Assembly (NCBI GenBank): GCA_910587755.1
Contig: CAJUNZ010000022.1
Coordinates: 259-37,029, forward strand
DNA: 36,771 nucleotides
Direction: 5' to 3'
DNA from: an uncultured Acetatifactor sp.
Lineage (GTDB): Bacteria; Bacillota; Clostridia; Lachnospirales; Lachnospiraceae
The notes under the pieces were generated by a model. That model made no database searches. It was given only the letters and a program-made list of their open reading frames with translations, and was not told the DNA's origin. Within the stretch, counting starts at the first letter, position 1, and every line of letters begins with the position of its first letter. Made by a program: the position numbers and the translations under genes. Below are positions 6,606 to 15,379 of the stretch, one piece after another.

Positions 6606-8303
6606 ATGGCAGGGACAGTTGGGATCGGGATACAGGATTTCGGAAAAATCATTGAAAATAAATGCTTTTACGTAGATAAAACTGCGTTTATTAAGGAATG
6701 GTGGGAAAACCGGGACGATGTCACGATGATTATCCGTCCCCGCCGGTTCGGCAAGACACTGGCCATGAGCATGTTGGAACATTTCTTTTCCGTGGAGTAT
6801 GCAGGCAGGGGAGACTTGTTTGAGGGCTTAAGCATATGGGAGGAAAAATCGCCCGGTGCAGATTACAAATACCGCAGCCTCCAGGGCAGTTACCCGGTGA
6901 TCTTCATAAGCTTTGCAGATGTGAAGGAGACTACCTTCCAGAGTGCAAGGGATAAAATCTGCCGCATCATCAAAGCCCAGTATGATAAATTTGAACGCCT
7001 TCTGGATCAGGATCCGGCGTTGGAGAAGCTTCCTGATATTTTTCGTGAGATTTCCCCTGTAATGGGAGACGCGGCGGCTTCCTATTCTTTAAAGGCCCTG
7101 TCGCAGTTCCTGGCGGGCTATTATGGGAAAAAAGTGATCATCCTTATGGACGAATACGACACGCCCATGCAGGAGTCCTATGTATATGGTTACTGGGATG
7201 AAATGGCAGCCTTTATCCGCAGCCTGTTTAATTCCACCTTCAAGACAAATCCTTATATGGAGCGGGCTGTCCTGACAGGAATTACCCGCATCAGCAAAGA
7301 GTCAATCTTTTCCGATTTGAATAATCTGGAGGTAGTTACTACGACTTCCTGTAAGTACGAAGAAGTATTTGGATTCACGGAAAAAGAAGTGTTTGCTGCT
7401 ATGGATGAATTCGGGCTTACGGAAAAAGAGGAAGTCCGGGCCTGGTATGACGGCTTTACTTTTGGGGAAACGCCGGACATTTATAATCCGTGGTCTATCA
7501 TTCATTATCTGGATAAGGGGCGTTTTGCAGCCTATTGGGCGAATACCAGTTCCAACAGCCTTGTGGGAAAGCTGATCCGGGAAGGAGAAGCGGAGGTAAA
7601 GACGGTGATGGAAGACCTGCTGCAGGGCAAAACCTTCCATACAAGGATTGACGAACAGATTATATTCAGCCAACTGGACAGCAATACCAATGCTGTCTGG
7701 AGCCTGCTTCTGACCAGTGGTTACCTGCGGGTGGAGAAGACTATATTGGATAGTCGTGGAAAACTGGAATATGACCTGAAGCTGACAAACAAGGAAGTCC
7801 GGATCATGTTTGAGCAGATGATAGAGAGTTGGTTCGCGGACTATACGTCTGCCTACAATGCATTTATCAAGGCGATACTGGCTGACGACAAAAAGGCGAT
7901 GAATGTCTATATGAACCGGACGGCTCTGGCTACGTTCAGTTTCTTTGACACAGGAAATAAGCCGTCGGAAGCTACAGAACCGGAGCGGTTCTACCACGGT
8001 TTTGTGCTTGGGCTGATGGTAGATCTGGCAGACCGGTACCGGATTACCTCCAACCGGGAGAGCGGCCTGGGCAGGTACGATGTAATGTTGGAGCCTTTGA
8101 GAGCCGGGGATCCCGCCTTTGTGTTGGAATTCAAGGTGAGAGATCCGGAGGATGAGGCGGCATTGGCGGATACCGTGTCGGCTGCGCTGCGGCAGATTGA
8201 GGAGAAAGCATATGATATGGAACTCGTAGCCAGGGGGATTTTTCCGGAGCGGATCCGGCATTACGGATTTGCTTTTGAGGGGAAGACGGTGCTGATTGGC
8301 TGA
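6606..8303 (+). CDS. AAA-ATPase-like / PD-(D/E)XK nuclease superfamily protein
   Basis: A 565-residue cytoplasmic protein of the AAA-ATPase_like plus PDDEXK_9 (formerly DUF1703) architecture. Seen: Walker A RPRRFGKT at 44-51, Walker B ILMDEYD near 178-184, a sensor-like TGITR, the WYDGF...YNPWSI block typical of the family, and a C-terminal nuclease-like core with GRYDVMLEP, then VLEFKV near 505-510 and a following ALRQIEEKAY helix. The D...ExK set appears intact. Such genes are common and often multi-copy in Clostridia and Bacteroidetes; a role in DNA metabolism or mobile-element conflict is suspected, not proven. Start 6606 is fixed by GGAGGT. A second, decayed relative is at 33142-34222. 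Confidence 0.92.
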   Translation: MAGTVGIGIQDFGKIIENKCFYVDKTAFIKEWWENRDDVTMIIRPRRFGKTLAMSMLEHFFSVEYAGRGDLFEGLSIWEEKSPGADYKYRSLQGSYPVIFISFADVKETTFQSARDKICRIIKAQYDKFERLLDQDPALEKLPDIFREISPVMGDAAASYSLKALSQFLAGYYGKKVIILMDEYDTPMQESYVYGYWDEMAAFIRSLFNSTFKTNPYMERAVLTGITRISKESIFSDLNNLEVVTTTSCKYEEVFGFTEKEVFAAMDEFGLTEKEEVRAWYDGFTFGETPDIYNPWSIIHYLDKGRFAAYWANTSSNSLVGKLIREGEAEVKTVMEDLLQGKTFHTRIDEQIIFSQLDSNTNAVWSLLLTSGYLRVEKTILDSRGKLEYDLKLTNKEVRIMFEQMIESWFADYTSAYNAFIKAILADDKKAMNVYMNRTALATFSFFDTGNKPSEATEPERFYHGFVLGLMVDLADRYRITSNRESGLGRYDVMLEPLRAGDPAFVLEFKVRDPEDEAALADTVSAALRQIEEKAYDMELVARGIFPERIRHYGFAFEGKTVLIG

Positions 8304-8354
8304 AAACAGGGGCAGGAAAAGGAAACGGATACAGACCGCTGCAAAATAATCATG

Positions 8355-8385
8355 AGGGAAGCCCTCCTGTAAGCAGAGCTTCCCT
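8355..8385. terminator. Hairpin between convergent genes
   Basis: AGGGAAGC (8355-8362) pairs with GCTTCCCT (8378-8385) across a 15-base loop, between the ends of the AAA/nuclease gene and the MFS remnant. It is followed by a weak T-containing stretch, so it may terminate either strand. Confidence 0.4.
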
Positions 8386-8393
8386 ATTCTATA

Positions 8394-9182
8394 TCAGTAT
8401 TTCTTCAATTTTTTCCCTGTGATGATACAGAATAAACTTCCGTTGATTCCAAGGATCAACATCATAAGTGCTGCGCCGGAACCTTTCCCTGTGCCGAAGA
8501 GCGTTTTTAGAATGGTTAAATCACCATGCACCCCCATAAAGGGTTCGCATACTTGATCAACCATAAAACCGCCCACAAATAGTCCTATGGGAATGGTAAA
8601 AAACTGAAGCGTATTGCGGCAGGCATAGACGCGCCCCTGCAGCTCCACAGGAATGGCAGTTCTTAGAATCACATCCAAATTTGCGCTCATAATTGGTACA
8701 ACCACCCATCCGATAAACTGTCCAATACACCAAAGCAGCGGTTCCCGGGAAAACGCCAGCAAAAAGTTTTCGGTTCCCAATGAAAACAGCATTGTCAAAT
8801 AAATAACCCTTACCCTGTTTTTCGGCTTTGGCAGCACAGAAACCGCCAGACTGCCCACAATCATGGCAGCACCGGAACAGGAGGTGACGATTCCCAAAAC
8901 AGTCGAGCCGCCTTTCGGATTGGGAAGAACATAACCGGGCAATACGGCATCAAAGGCAGAGGCTACGAAATTGATACCGGACATGAATAAAATCAAGGTC
9001 AAAATAAGCTGATTCTTTTTCAAAAAGGTAAGCCCTTCTTTGGCAAGCACCAGTACACGTTCGCTTTTGTCCTTTTTATATTCCGGGATTTTCACAAAAA
9101 ACAGTAAAGCGGTAAACGCAATAAGGAAACTGCCGATACCACCGCGATTACGCCGTTCAGCCCTGTAAACGCATTGGCCATA
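8394..9182 (-). pseudogene. MFS efflux transporter, N-terminal half missing and frameshifted
   Basis: About 233 residues in one frame give the C-terminal half of a major facilitator protein: several hydrophobic helices, the loop with VELQGRVYACRNTLQFF, and an ending at KKLKKY. The pattern resembles the MFS_3 macrolide-efflux-like group. Upstream, coding continues in another frame (MANAFTGLNGVIAVV) and shifts near 9137, so there is a frameshift as well as loss of the first ~180 residues. The break at about 9182 abuts ABC transporter sequence running the other way, marking a deletion or rearrangement joint. It is not expected to be functional. Confidence 0.75.
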
Positions 9183-9184
9183 TT

Positions 9185-9948
9185 TTGATTGTCCTTGTAG
9201 TTATGTTTTTGATTCAGTTGTTATTTGGCCGGTTTGAGCAGTATTATAAGAATGTGTATTTCCCTGTTTTTCAGTTGAAAGTGGAGTGTTTTGTGAATGA
9301 AAAAATCATGCGCAAAGCCAATGCCATTCCGTATGACAGGGCAAATTCACCGGAATCCTTCGATAAATACAACCGGGTAATCGAGAATTCGTCCAAGGCG
9401 ATTATGCAGTCTTATCAGGCAGTTTGTCTGGTATGCGGACTTGCGGAAGCCTTTGTGATGATTTTATAGTATGGACTGAATCAAAAGCTTTCCGTATTTT
9501 CCCGGAAAAAGGACTATGCAAAACGCGCGCATTATCTGAGGGAGTATGCGGCGGAGTTCAGAACGACAAAAATAGGCAGGGTGGTCAGGGATATCCATGA
9601 GGAAGGCGCCGCAGGGACGGAGGACATGCACCGGAAAGAGGGCAGAGGGATTGCGCGGATTTCCTTTATCGAGCTGTTTTAATATTGGACGAGCCTACAA
9701 GTGCAGTAGATGCGCTTGCAGAGAGAAAAATCAATTCTATTATTTTAGATGCGCTGAAGGATACCCGTCGTACTTTGGTTTTTATTTCTCATAGACTATC
9801 GACGACGAAACTGGTGGACCGGATTCTGGTATTTGAGGATGGCAGGATTGTTGAGGAAGGAAATCACAGGGAATTGATGGAGAAAAAGGGGCTGTATTCA
9901 AAATTGTACCATGAGCAAAGCAATCTGTACAAGGGGCAGGGGATATGA
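9185..9948 (+). pseudogene. Remnant of an ABC exporter half-transporter (first of a pair)
   Basis: Membrane-domain sequence (IQLLFGRFEQYYKNVYFPV, later DYAKRAHYLREYAAEF) runs from 9185, interrupted by a TAG at 9467-9469. At about 9675-9685 it jumps frame into the end of an ATPase domain: ILDEPTSAVDALAERK (Walker B and D-loop) and VFISHRLS (H-loop). Walker A, Q-loop and signature are absent, so most of the ATPase domain has been deleted. About 770 bases remain where ~1750 are usual. Its stop overlaps the next gene by ATGA, showing the two were an operon encoding a heterodimeric exporter. Confidence 0.8.
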
Positions 9949-11057
9949 AAAAAGATGAGTCAAAGAGCCGTATCCATGAGGTGTTTCTGGCGGAATATGA
10001 TGGGGTCATCAAAGAAAAACAGGCAGTTGCGGAATCTGACGGAAAGGAAATCGCCAGGTTATCTTTGTTTCAAAAGATGTTCTGCAACGCGTTCTGCATT
10101 GACTTTTTGATACCGCTTTGTCTGTGCGTTGCCGTTTTGGTATTTGAGAATCTGTCTGTTTCGGCCTTTGTGATCGCAATCAATGCCAGTGCACAAATTC
10201 AGTTATAACTGGATGGCTTGACGGAAGCCATCTCGGAGTTTCTGAAAAACGGCAGATTGGTAGAAAGAATCCGCAATATAGATAAAATCAAATGCGATAT
10301 TGAAAAGTCAGCGGGCAGTGAGCTGAACGGCGAAATGCAGGATATCTCATTCAGGAAGGTTTCTTTCTGTTACCCTGACGGGACGTCAGGATTGTGGGAA
10401 GTTGATCTGCGTATTCGAAAGGGGGATAAGATTGCGGTGGTGGGCAGGAACGGTTCCGGAAAATCAACCTTGATCAAACTGCTGCTGCGGTTCTATGATC
10501 CCACATCCGGGGTGATTGTTCAGAATGACAGGAATATAAAAGACTTTGACATTTCTGCATACAGAGGACAGTTCAGCACGGTTTTTCAGGATTTTAACGT
10601 ATATGCAACCACAATGAGAAATAACATCTGTGCGGGGAACGAAGCGAACGAAGAACGAATCAGAGAAGCGCTGAATAAGGCGGGGCTGTCTGATAAGATA
10701 TCCGATTTGGACGTACAGCTGACAAGAGAATTCCATGAGGACGGAGTCCTTTTTTCGGGTGGGTTGCTGCAGAGAATGGCATTGGCCAGGGTTTTTTATG
10801 AGAACAATGACATTATTATTATGGACGAACCCACTGCCGCGCTTGATGTATTTTTTGAAAGGAAATTTTATGATACCATATTTCATCACTTAAAGGAAAA
10901 AACAATTGTATTTGTGTCCCATCGTCTGTCTTCCATTACATCCTGCGACAAAATCTTATATATGGAACAGGGGAGAATCCTGGAAGAAGGGACCCATGAG
11001 GAATTAATGAAATTAAATGGGGGGTATTGCAGATTGTTTCATGCGCAGTTTGATTAG
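9945..11057 (+). pseudogene. Remnant of a second ABC exporter half-transporter
   Basis: The frame begins with ATG at 9945, overlapping the upstream stop, and runs 87 codons to a TAA at 10206-10208; the same frame then continues to 11057. The ATPase domain is nearly complete: Walker A GRNGSGKST, signature-like FSGGLLQRMALAR (degenerate from LSGGQ), Walker B IIIMDEPTAALD and VFVSHRLS. The membrane domain has been reduced to about 100 residues by internal deletion; a full half-transporter has ~580 residues against ~370 codons here. The C-terminal part could be translated from an internal TTG at 10218 but would lack a membrane partner. The cargo is unknown. Confidence 0.8.
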
Positions 11058-11064
11058 AAATTGG

Positions 11065-11109
11065 AAACACCGCCCCCTGCACTTGGGAACGTGTGTGGGC
11101 GGTGTTTTT
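11065..11109 (+). terminator. Intrinsic terminator of the ABC operon
   Basis: AAACACCGCCC (11065-11075) pairs perfectly with GGGCGGTGTTT (11097-11107), followed by a T-run. It lies 8 bases past the ABC stop codon. The AAA on the other side also lets it serve the convergent M56 gene. Confidence 0.8.
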
Positions 11110-11168
11110 ATCAGGTAAAGCATATTCTGCTTTGGACTGCATAATGCACTGCCGTCTGCGTTTTGGGG

Positions 11169-13637
11169 TTATACCTCCCCAAGCATACGGAGCAGCAGAT
11201 AGGACCCAGGGCAGCGTTCCGCCAGTTCCATTTCCGTATATTGCGCCATCAAGTTCAGCGCATTGTTTTTGAACGCATCATACCAGATTTGTCCGGTGAG
11301 CGCTTCGTTCATGGGCGGGCTGAACACAAGCGGTTCCTCGCCCCATCCAGACGCAATTTCCTCACAGGCCTGCATCATGATATGACCGTCCAGTCCGGTT
11401 TCGCCGCCCGCCTCGAACCGGGCGAAGCAGTAGTTCAGGGTGTATTGGCCATAGTACATCAGTTCCCGGTAGGCAAGGGGGTGTTCCCTGATATAATCGC
11501 CCGGATTGGAGGACAGGGCAGGGCTGCTGCAAATGGTTTCGATGAGCGTTCCAATCACCTTGTTGGTATCCAGTCGGGCAGCCGCTGCCGCCTGGGCGTA
11601 GCACGCCTGCTTCTGCGGAAGGAGGAATTTCTGGCTGTCCATGCCGTCCCCGGCAATGTGTGCAGGGAACTTTTCACGGATGTCCTGGGCGTAGTAGCTG
11701 CCATCCCGGGGTTCCCAGTATTCAGTCAGGGTATAACCGCCCTGGTCCAGGTCAAAGGAAAGCGCCACAGGGATATGGCTGCCGCCCACGGTTTCCAGTC
11801 CGATGTCCGTGACCTTATATTCCTCATAAAGCGCCCATCCGTAACAGGTGATTTTGTGGGTGGTGCTTCCGGCCAAAGGTGTGCCGGAGAGTGTCCCCAG
11901 GGCGATAAAGCTGCAGCAGGCTGTATCATACTCCTGTGGATTGGAAGACTTGTTATGGGCCATGATTGCCTGATGAACAGCGGTCTGTTCGTCGGAGAGC
12001 GCAGGGGCAGATGTGTCCGGCTCCACGGTGATTGGCGCAGCAGTAGATGTGTCCGGCTTCACCGTGATTGGCATATCCGGGCTGACCATGGAACTGCCCG
12101 AACTACCTTCCAAACCCAACATGGCATAAATGTTGTTGATGTATTCCGGATTTTTCACCTGCTCCTCCGTGACCATGTAACTGGAAATGGGATTCTGCCA
12201 TGGGATCACAAAAATATCTTTGTCCTCTATGTCGAAGGTGGACAGTATCAGGGCCATTTCCTCCGCTGCGGCGCCCTGCAGTGCCATTTTTTCCTCCAGA
12301 GTTTTCTCCCGGTTGGTTCCCTGCATCAGCCCAAAACGATAGTCATTCTCTGCCATCTGCCAGATATAGACCTCCAACCCCTTGAAGGTTCTCAGTGCAA
12401 AGTATTCCGGGTATTTATCCCGCAGCCCGTCTATTTCCAGGGAGTCTGCCTGTGAAATCACTCTCATGCTGTAAATCGTACCAAACTGGGCCGGATAGCT
12501 TTCCAGAATAGACCCATCATAGGTAATCTCCAAAATGTCTCCCACCTGTGGTTCAGGAGATGGGGGCATATTCGCGGCGGAAACATGGAACAGATCACTG
12601 GAGGACAATTCCAGGGATCCCTCCACCGGCGTGACCAAAAGGGCGTTTTCTTTCACTTCCGTAATCCGCGCCTGCAGGATGTGCTGCTCCCGGGGAACGC
12701 CCTGTTTGGGATTCGTTGCAAAACATACCGTCACCACCGCACAGGCAATGACAGCCCCGGCAATGATCCAAAACGCCGGTTTTTTGTAGTTCAGCACGTT
12801 TTTCACCCGCTCCTTTACGTCGATTTCGCCAAAGGCCAGGGGGCAGATTGTCACCTGGCGCTGCCCGGTACTGCACTCCAACAGGGCCATGGAGTATTGC
12901 TTTTTTCCGGCCAAATCGATCTGCCGGATCACCTTCTCATCGCAGGCCATCTCAATGTCCCGGCAAAGCAGCACATAGGCAATCCAACACAGGGGATTGA
13001 ACCAGTGGACCGTCATAATCAGAAAGCCCAGAGGTTTCCACCAGTGGTCACGCCTTGCCAGATGCGCCTTTTCATGGGCAATCACCGGCTCCATGGTCAC
13101 CGCGTTCATGTTGGAGGGCAGATAGATTTTTGGCCGGACCAGTCCCAGGATAAACGGAGACTTTACCTGGTCACACAGAAAGATATTTCCTTCGTAGGGT
13201 ATGCCTTCCGAAACGCTCCGGTGTACCTGCCAATAGCTGATAACCGTGTACAGCAGCAGGATGGCCATGCCCATGAGCCAGATGACAGACAGCACAAATG
13301 TCCATACATAGAGTGGGTTGACACTGGCTGCCGGATTGGGCGCAAACATCTCCCCCAGAAGGGGATTTACTGCATTGTTGACGGCGGGGATGCCGCTGTT
13401 GACCACAGGGGTTTCATACTGTATGTTATGGGCCTGGAAGGTCTCGGCACTGGGAACCAGGCTCCATGCGCTCTCGAAAGAGAAGGGAACCGCCAACCGC
13501 AGGGCCGCAATCCTCCACAAAAGAACGGTAATCCACCTGGGTGCCTTTTTCAGCAGAAACCGGAGCAGTACCACAGCCAAAATCAGCCAGCCGGCGGCGA
13601 TACTCATGTTCAGAATTTTCAGAAATAGATTGCTCAT
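11169..13637 (-). CDS. BlaR1-like M56 family membrane metallopeptidase / sensor
   Basis: An 822-residue membrane protease of the BlaR1/MecR1 type, expected to sense an outside signal and trigger loss of the BlaI repressor encoded just upstream. Seen: membrane segments near 10-29, 35-52 and 110-135, the zinc site HEKAH at 188-192, a following hydrophobic stretch, the downstream ...MACDEK motif, and a last transmembrane helix at about 287-306. The outer part is not the penicillin-binding domain of true BlaR1. It begins with a DUF3221/YobA-like region (about 321-393, with VGDILEITYDGSILESYPAQ), then a linker with two PITV.PDTS repeats, then ~280 residues I cannot place. The ligand is therefore unlikely to be read like a beta-lactam. 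Start 13637 (MSNLFL) follows AGGTGA and lies one base behind the BlaI stop. Confidence 0.9.
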   Translation of the reverse strand: MSNLFLKILNMSIAAGWLILAVVLLRFLLKKAPRWITVLLWRIAALRLAVPFSFESAWSLVPSAETFQAHNIQYETPVVNSGIPAVNNAVNPLLGEMFAPNPAASVNPLYVWTFVLSVIWLMGMAILLLYTVISYWQVHRSVSEGIPYEGNIFLCDQVKSPFILGLVRPKIYLPSNMNAVTMEPVIAHEKAHLARRDHWWKPLGFLIMTVHWFNPLCWIAYVLLCRDIEMACDEKVIRQIDLAGKKQYSMALLECSTGQRQVTICPLAFGEIDVKERVKNVLNYKKPAFWIIAGAVIACAVVTVCFATNPKQGVPREQHILQARITEVKENALLVTPVEGSLELSSSDLFHVSAANMPPSPEPQVGDILEITYDGSILESYPAQFGTIYSMRVISQADSLEIDGLRDKYPEYFALRTFKGLEVYIWQMAENDYRFGLMQGTNREKTLEEKMALQGAAAEEMALILSTFDIEDKDIFVIPWQNPISSYMVTEEQVKNPEYINNIYAMLGLEGSSGSSMVSPDMPITVKPDTSTAAPITVEPDTSAPALSDEQTAVHQAIMAHNKSSNPQEYDTACCSFIALGTLSGTPLAGSTTHKITCYGWALYEEYKVTDIGLETVGGSHIPVALSFDLDQGGYTLTEYWEPRDGSYYAQDIREKFPAHIAGDGMDSQKFLLPQKQACYAQAAAAARLDTNKVIGTLIETICSSPALSSNPGDYIREHPLAYRELMYYGQYTLNYCFARFEAGGETGLDGHIMMQACEEIASGWGEEPLVFSPPMNEALTGQIWYDAFKNNALNLMAQYTEMELAERCPGSYLLLRMLGEV

Positions 13638-13638
13638 A

Positions 13639-13998
13639 TCATTCACCTGCCTTGTCAATCAGTTCGCGAATCTCGGTAATTTCCTCTGCTGTCAGCTTTT
13701 TCTCCCTGGTAAACGCGGCAAGGAAGGCAGGGAGGGAACCCGCGAAGGTCTCATCCACATATTTCTTGCTGTGACGGGCATAGAACTCCTGTCGGGATAT
13801 CAGAGAGGTTACCGTGCCGTTATAGTTTTGAAACAGGCCCTTGTCGCAGAGCCGATGCAGTACCGTGTGTGTTGTCGTCCGTTTCCAGGTGAGCTTTGCC
13901 GCAGCCAGTTTTGTCAGTTCGGCGGATGTCACCGGCTCCCGCTCCCAGATGATGTCTGCAAAACGGGCCTCCACAGCCCCTAATTGAATTTCTGCCAT
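13639..13998 (-). CDS. BlaI/MecI/CopY family repressor
   Basis: A 119-residue winged-helix repressor. Seen: MAEIQLGAVEARFADIIWE at the start, then the recognition region TWKRTTTHTVLHRLCDKGLF and the dimerisation helices. The usual cleavage neighbourhood of BlaI is around residues 95-105 here (FTREKKLTAEE). It is co-transcribed with the M56 protease (1-base gap), the standard two-gene sensing arrangement. AGGAGG precedes ATG 13998. A paired operator overlaps its promoter region, consistent with autoregulation. Confidence 0.92.
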   Translation of the reverse strand: MAEIQLGAVEARFADIIWEREPVTSAELTKLAAAKLTWKRTTTHTVLHRLCDKGLFQNYNGTVTSLISRQEFYARHSKKYVDETFAGSLPAFLAAFTREKKLTAEEITEIRELIDKAGE

Positions 13999-14012
13999 CA
14001 GTACAACCTCCT

Positions 14013-14064
14013 GTCTATATAGTGTAGTCCCATATACAGACTCCACTATGTAGACAGATCTGTC
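14013..14064 (-). promoter_or_regulatory. Two-arm operator and promoter region of the blaI-M56 operon
   Basis: GTCTATATAGTGTAGTC (14013-14029) and GACTCCACTATGTAGAC (14039-14055) are inverted copies of each other, matching at 14 of 17 positions, 9 bases apart. Core ACTA/TAGT and terminal GTC/GAC fit BlaI-like sites. A perfect palindrome GACAGATCTGTC (14053-14064) follows, and TTGACA lies on the minus strand at 14066-14061. The arms sit 15-57 bases ahead of the repressor start, so occupancy would block transcription. Confidence 0.6.
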
Positions 14065-14129
14065 AAGAGATTTTAGATGTTGACTCCCAGTCGGAGGAAA
14101 TAGGGAAAACGGATGCGGAAAACTGCGCC

Positions 14130-15359
14130 ATGAGTGCGGTGATGAATGCCATTGACCCTGACAGCAGCCTGCACAGTTTTGCCGCAGCGGCCAGGCCAAA
14201 GGGGAAACTGATCCCTCTGGTTCGGGATTTCTATGTGGAGGATCCGGTTTCCCGTCTGGGGAACAATCCCATTTTGATGCTCTATGGAAGGAATCGTCAG
14301 AACAATCAGGGCTATGTGAATGCGGACTATTATAACGACAATGACAGCGGAGAATATTACAGGAACAGGCCGCAGGGCGGTAAGCTGAAGACCCTGATGC
14401 CCATGTCGGGGACGGTGACATTTCAGGCCGGGTGCAGCTTCCCGGGGGAGAATGTTCTGCATCGGCCCGAGAATGGGAATATGATTCTCTCCCAGATGAA
14501 GATCGGGGACACAAGAGTGGCCACCCAGTATGCGGATCTGGGGGTGGAGAAGGCTTATGAGATCCTGTCGAAATGTTTTAAAACAGATACCTCGGGGATA
14601 TACCCAAAGGTGATATTTAACATTATGGACAAGGGCAGCGTAGACTGGCACTCGGATATGGTGGGCGTGGGAAACTGGAAGGATTCTACCCTGACCTATC
14701 TTCTGTGCGGAGGATTTGAGCTGGATATTCTGGATCCGCACGGGATTCCATGCAGGGTCCAGCTGAGTATCACCAGCAGGGAAGCCGGCAAAATGAGTGG
14801 GAGAAAATACTATGTCAGCAATGGCTGCCAGGTGTTTGTGCCGCCCATTGAGGTACACTGGGGCTGCTTTGCGCCGGAGACCAGGGTGCGTCTGGCGGGA
14901 GAAGGGGAATTGTGGCAGAGAATGGATCTGCTCAGGCCGGGAGACAGGCTTGTGACAGCGTTGGGGACGGCGGCCACGGTGGCGGATATGGCGGTGGGAG
15001 AGGAGGATTATATTCTGAGGGTGACGGCCTCCTGGGGCAGTATAAGGCTTACGGCCGGGCATCCGGTGATGCTGGCTGACGGCAGTGTCAAAGGGGCGGG
15101 CCGTCTGGAGCCGGGGGACCTGCTGAAGACGCCTTCCGGCTCCGCCCGTGTCCTGGAAGTGAGGCAGGAAGCTTACCGGGGCAGAGTATACAATCCGGTG
15201 CTGGAAGAGAGCGGCAGGGAGGGGATGTACATACTGGCGGAGGGATTTTTCTGCGGGGACTATCATGCCCAGAATCGGCCTGCCGCCAGGAAGGAAACTT
15301 TGCTGACAGAGCAGCAGCCGGAGATGCGGGACCAGTTCAGAAGCCTCTGCCGGCACTGA
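14130..15359 (+). CDS. Hint-domain protein, N-terminal part of unknown family
   Basis: A 409-residue frame from ATG 14130. The last ~165 residues form a Hint (Hedgehog/intein-like) domain: Cys246 in WGCFAPETRVRL, MDLLRPGDRLVT, the TAGHPVMLADG block with the conserved His near 311, GDLLKTPSGSARV, and an end at FFCGDYHAQN. Hint domains do self-cleavage or splicing; here nothing like an extein follows, so splicing looks unlikely. Residues 1-245 are Cys- and aromatic-rich and not recognised. The start is doubtful: no Shine-Dalgarno lies near 14130, the frame is open back to about 14028 with coding-like codons (SEEIGKTDAENC), and GGAGG at 14093 is too far. The gene may be 5'-truncated where it meets the blaI promoter region. 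Could be an envelope or toxin-associated Hint protein; no evidence decides. Confidence 0.7.
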   Translation: MSAVMNAIDPDSSLHSFAAAARPKGKLIPLVRDFYVEDPVSRLGNNPILMLYGRNRQNNQGYVNADYYNDNDSGEYYRNRPQGGKLKTLMPMSGTVTFQAGCSFPGENVLHRPENGNMILSQMKIGDTRVATQYADLGVEKAYEILSKCFKTDTSGIYPKVIFNIMDKGSVDWHSDMVGVGNWKDSTLTYLLCGGFELDILDPHGIPCRVQLSITSREAGKMSGRKYYVSNGCQVFVPPIEVHWGCFAPETRVRLAGEGELWQRMDLLRPGDRLVTALGTAATVADMAVGEEDYILRVTASWGSIRLTAGHPVMLADGSVKGAGRLEPGDLLKTPSGSARVLEVRQEAYRGRVYNPVLEESGREGMYILAEGFFCGDYHAQNRPAARKETLLTEQQPEMRDQFRSLCRH

Positions 15360-15379
15360 CGGGGCCGCGGGATTTTCTT

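Noticed and set aside
11163..12455. A 430-codon open frame opposite the M56 gene, and similar long frames opposite GH25 (23295-24677) and the Hint gene (14073-15530)
   Set aside because: They mirror the codon structure of real genes on the other strand, have no ribosome binding sites and show no recognisable domains.
14865..15359. Intein within a host protein
   Set aside because: The Hint domain is at the C-terminus with no conserved extein after HAQN and no homing endonuclease, so splicing is unlikely.
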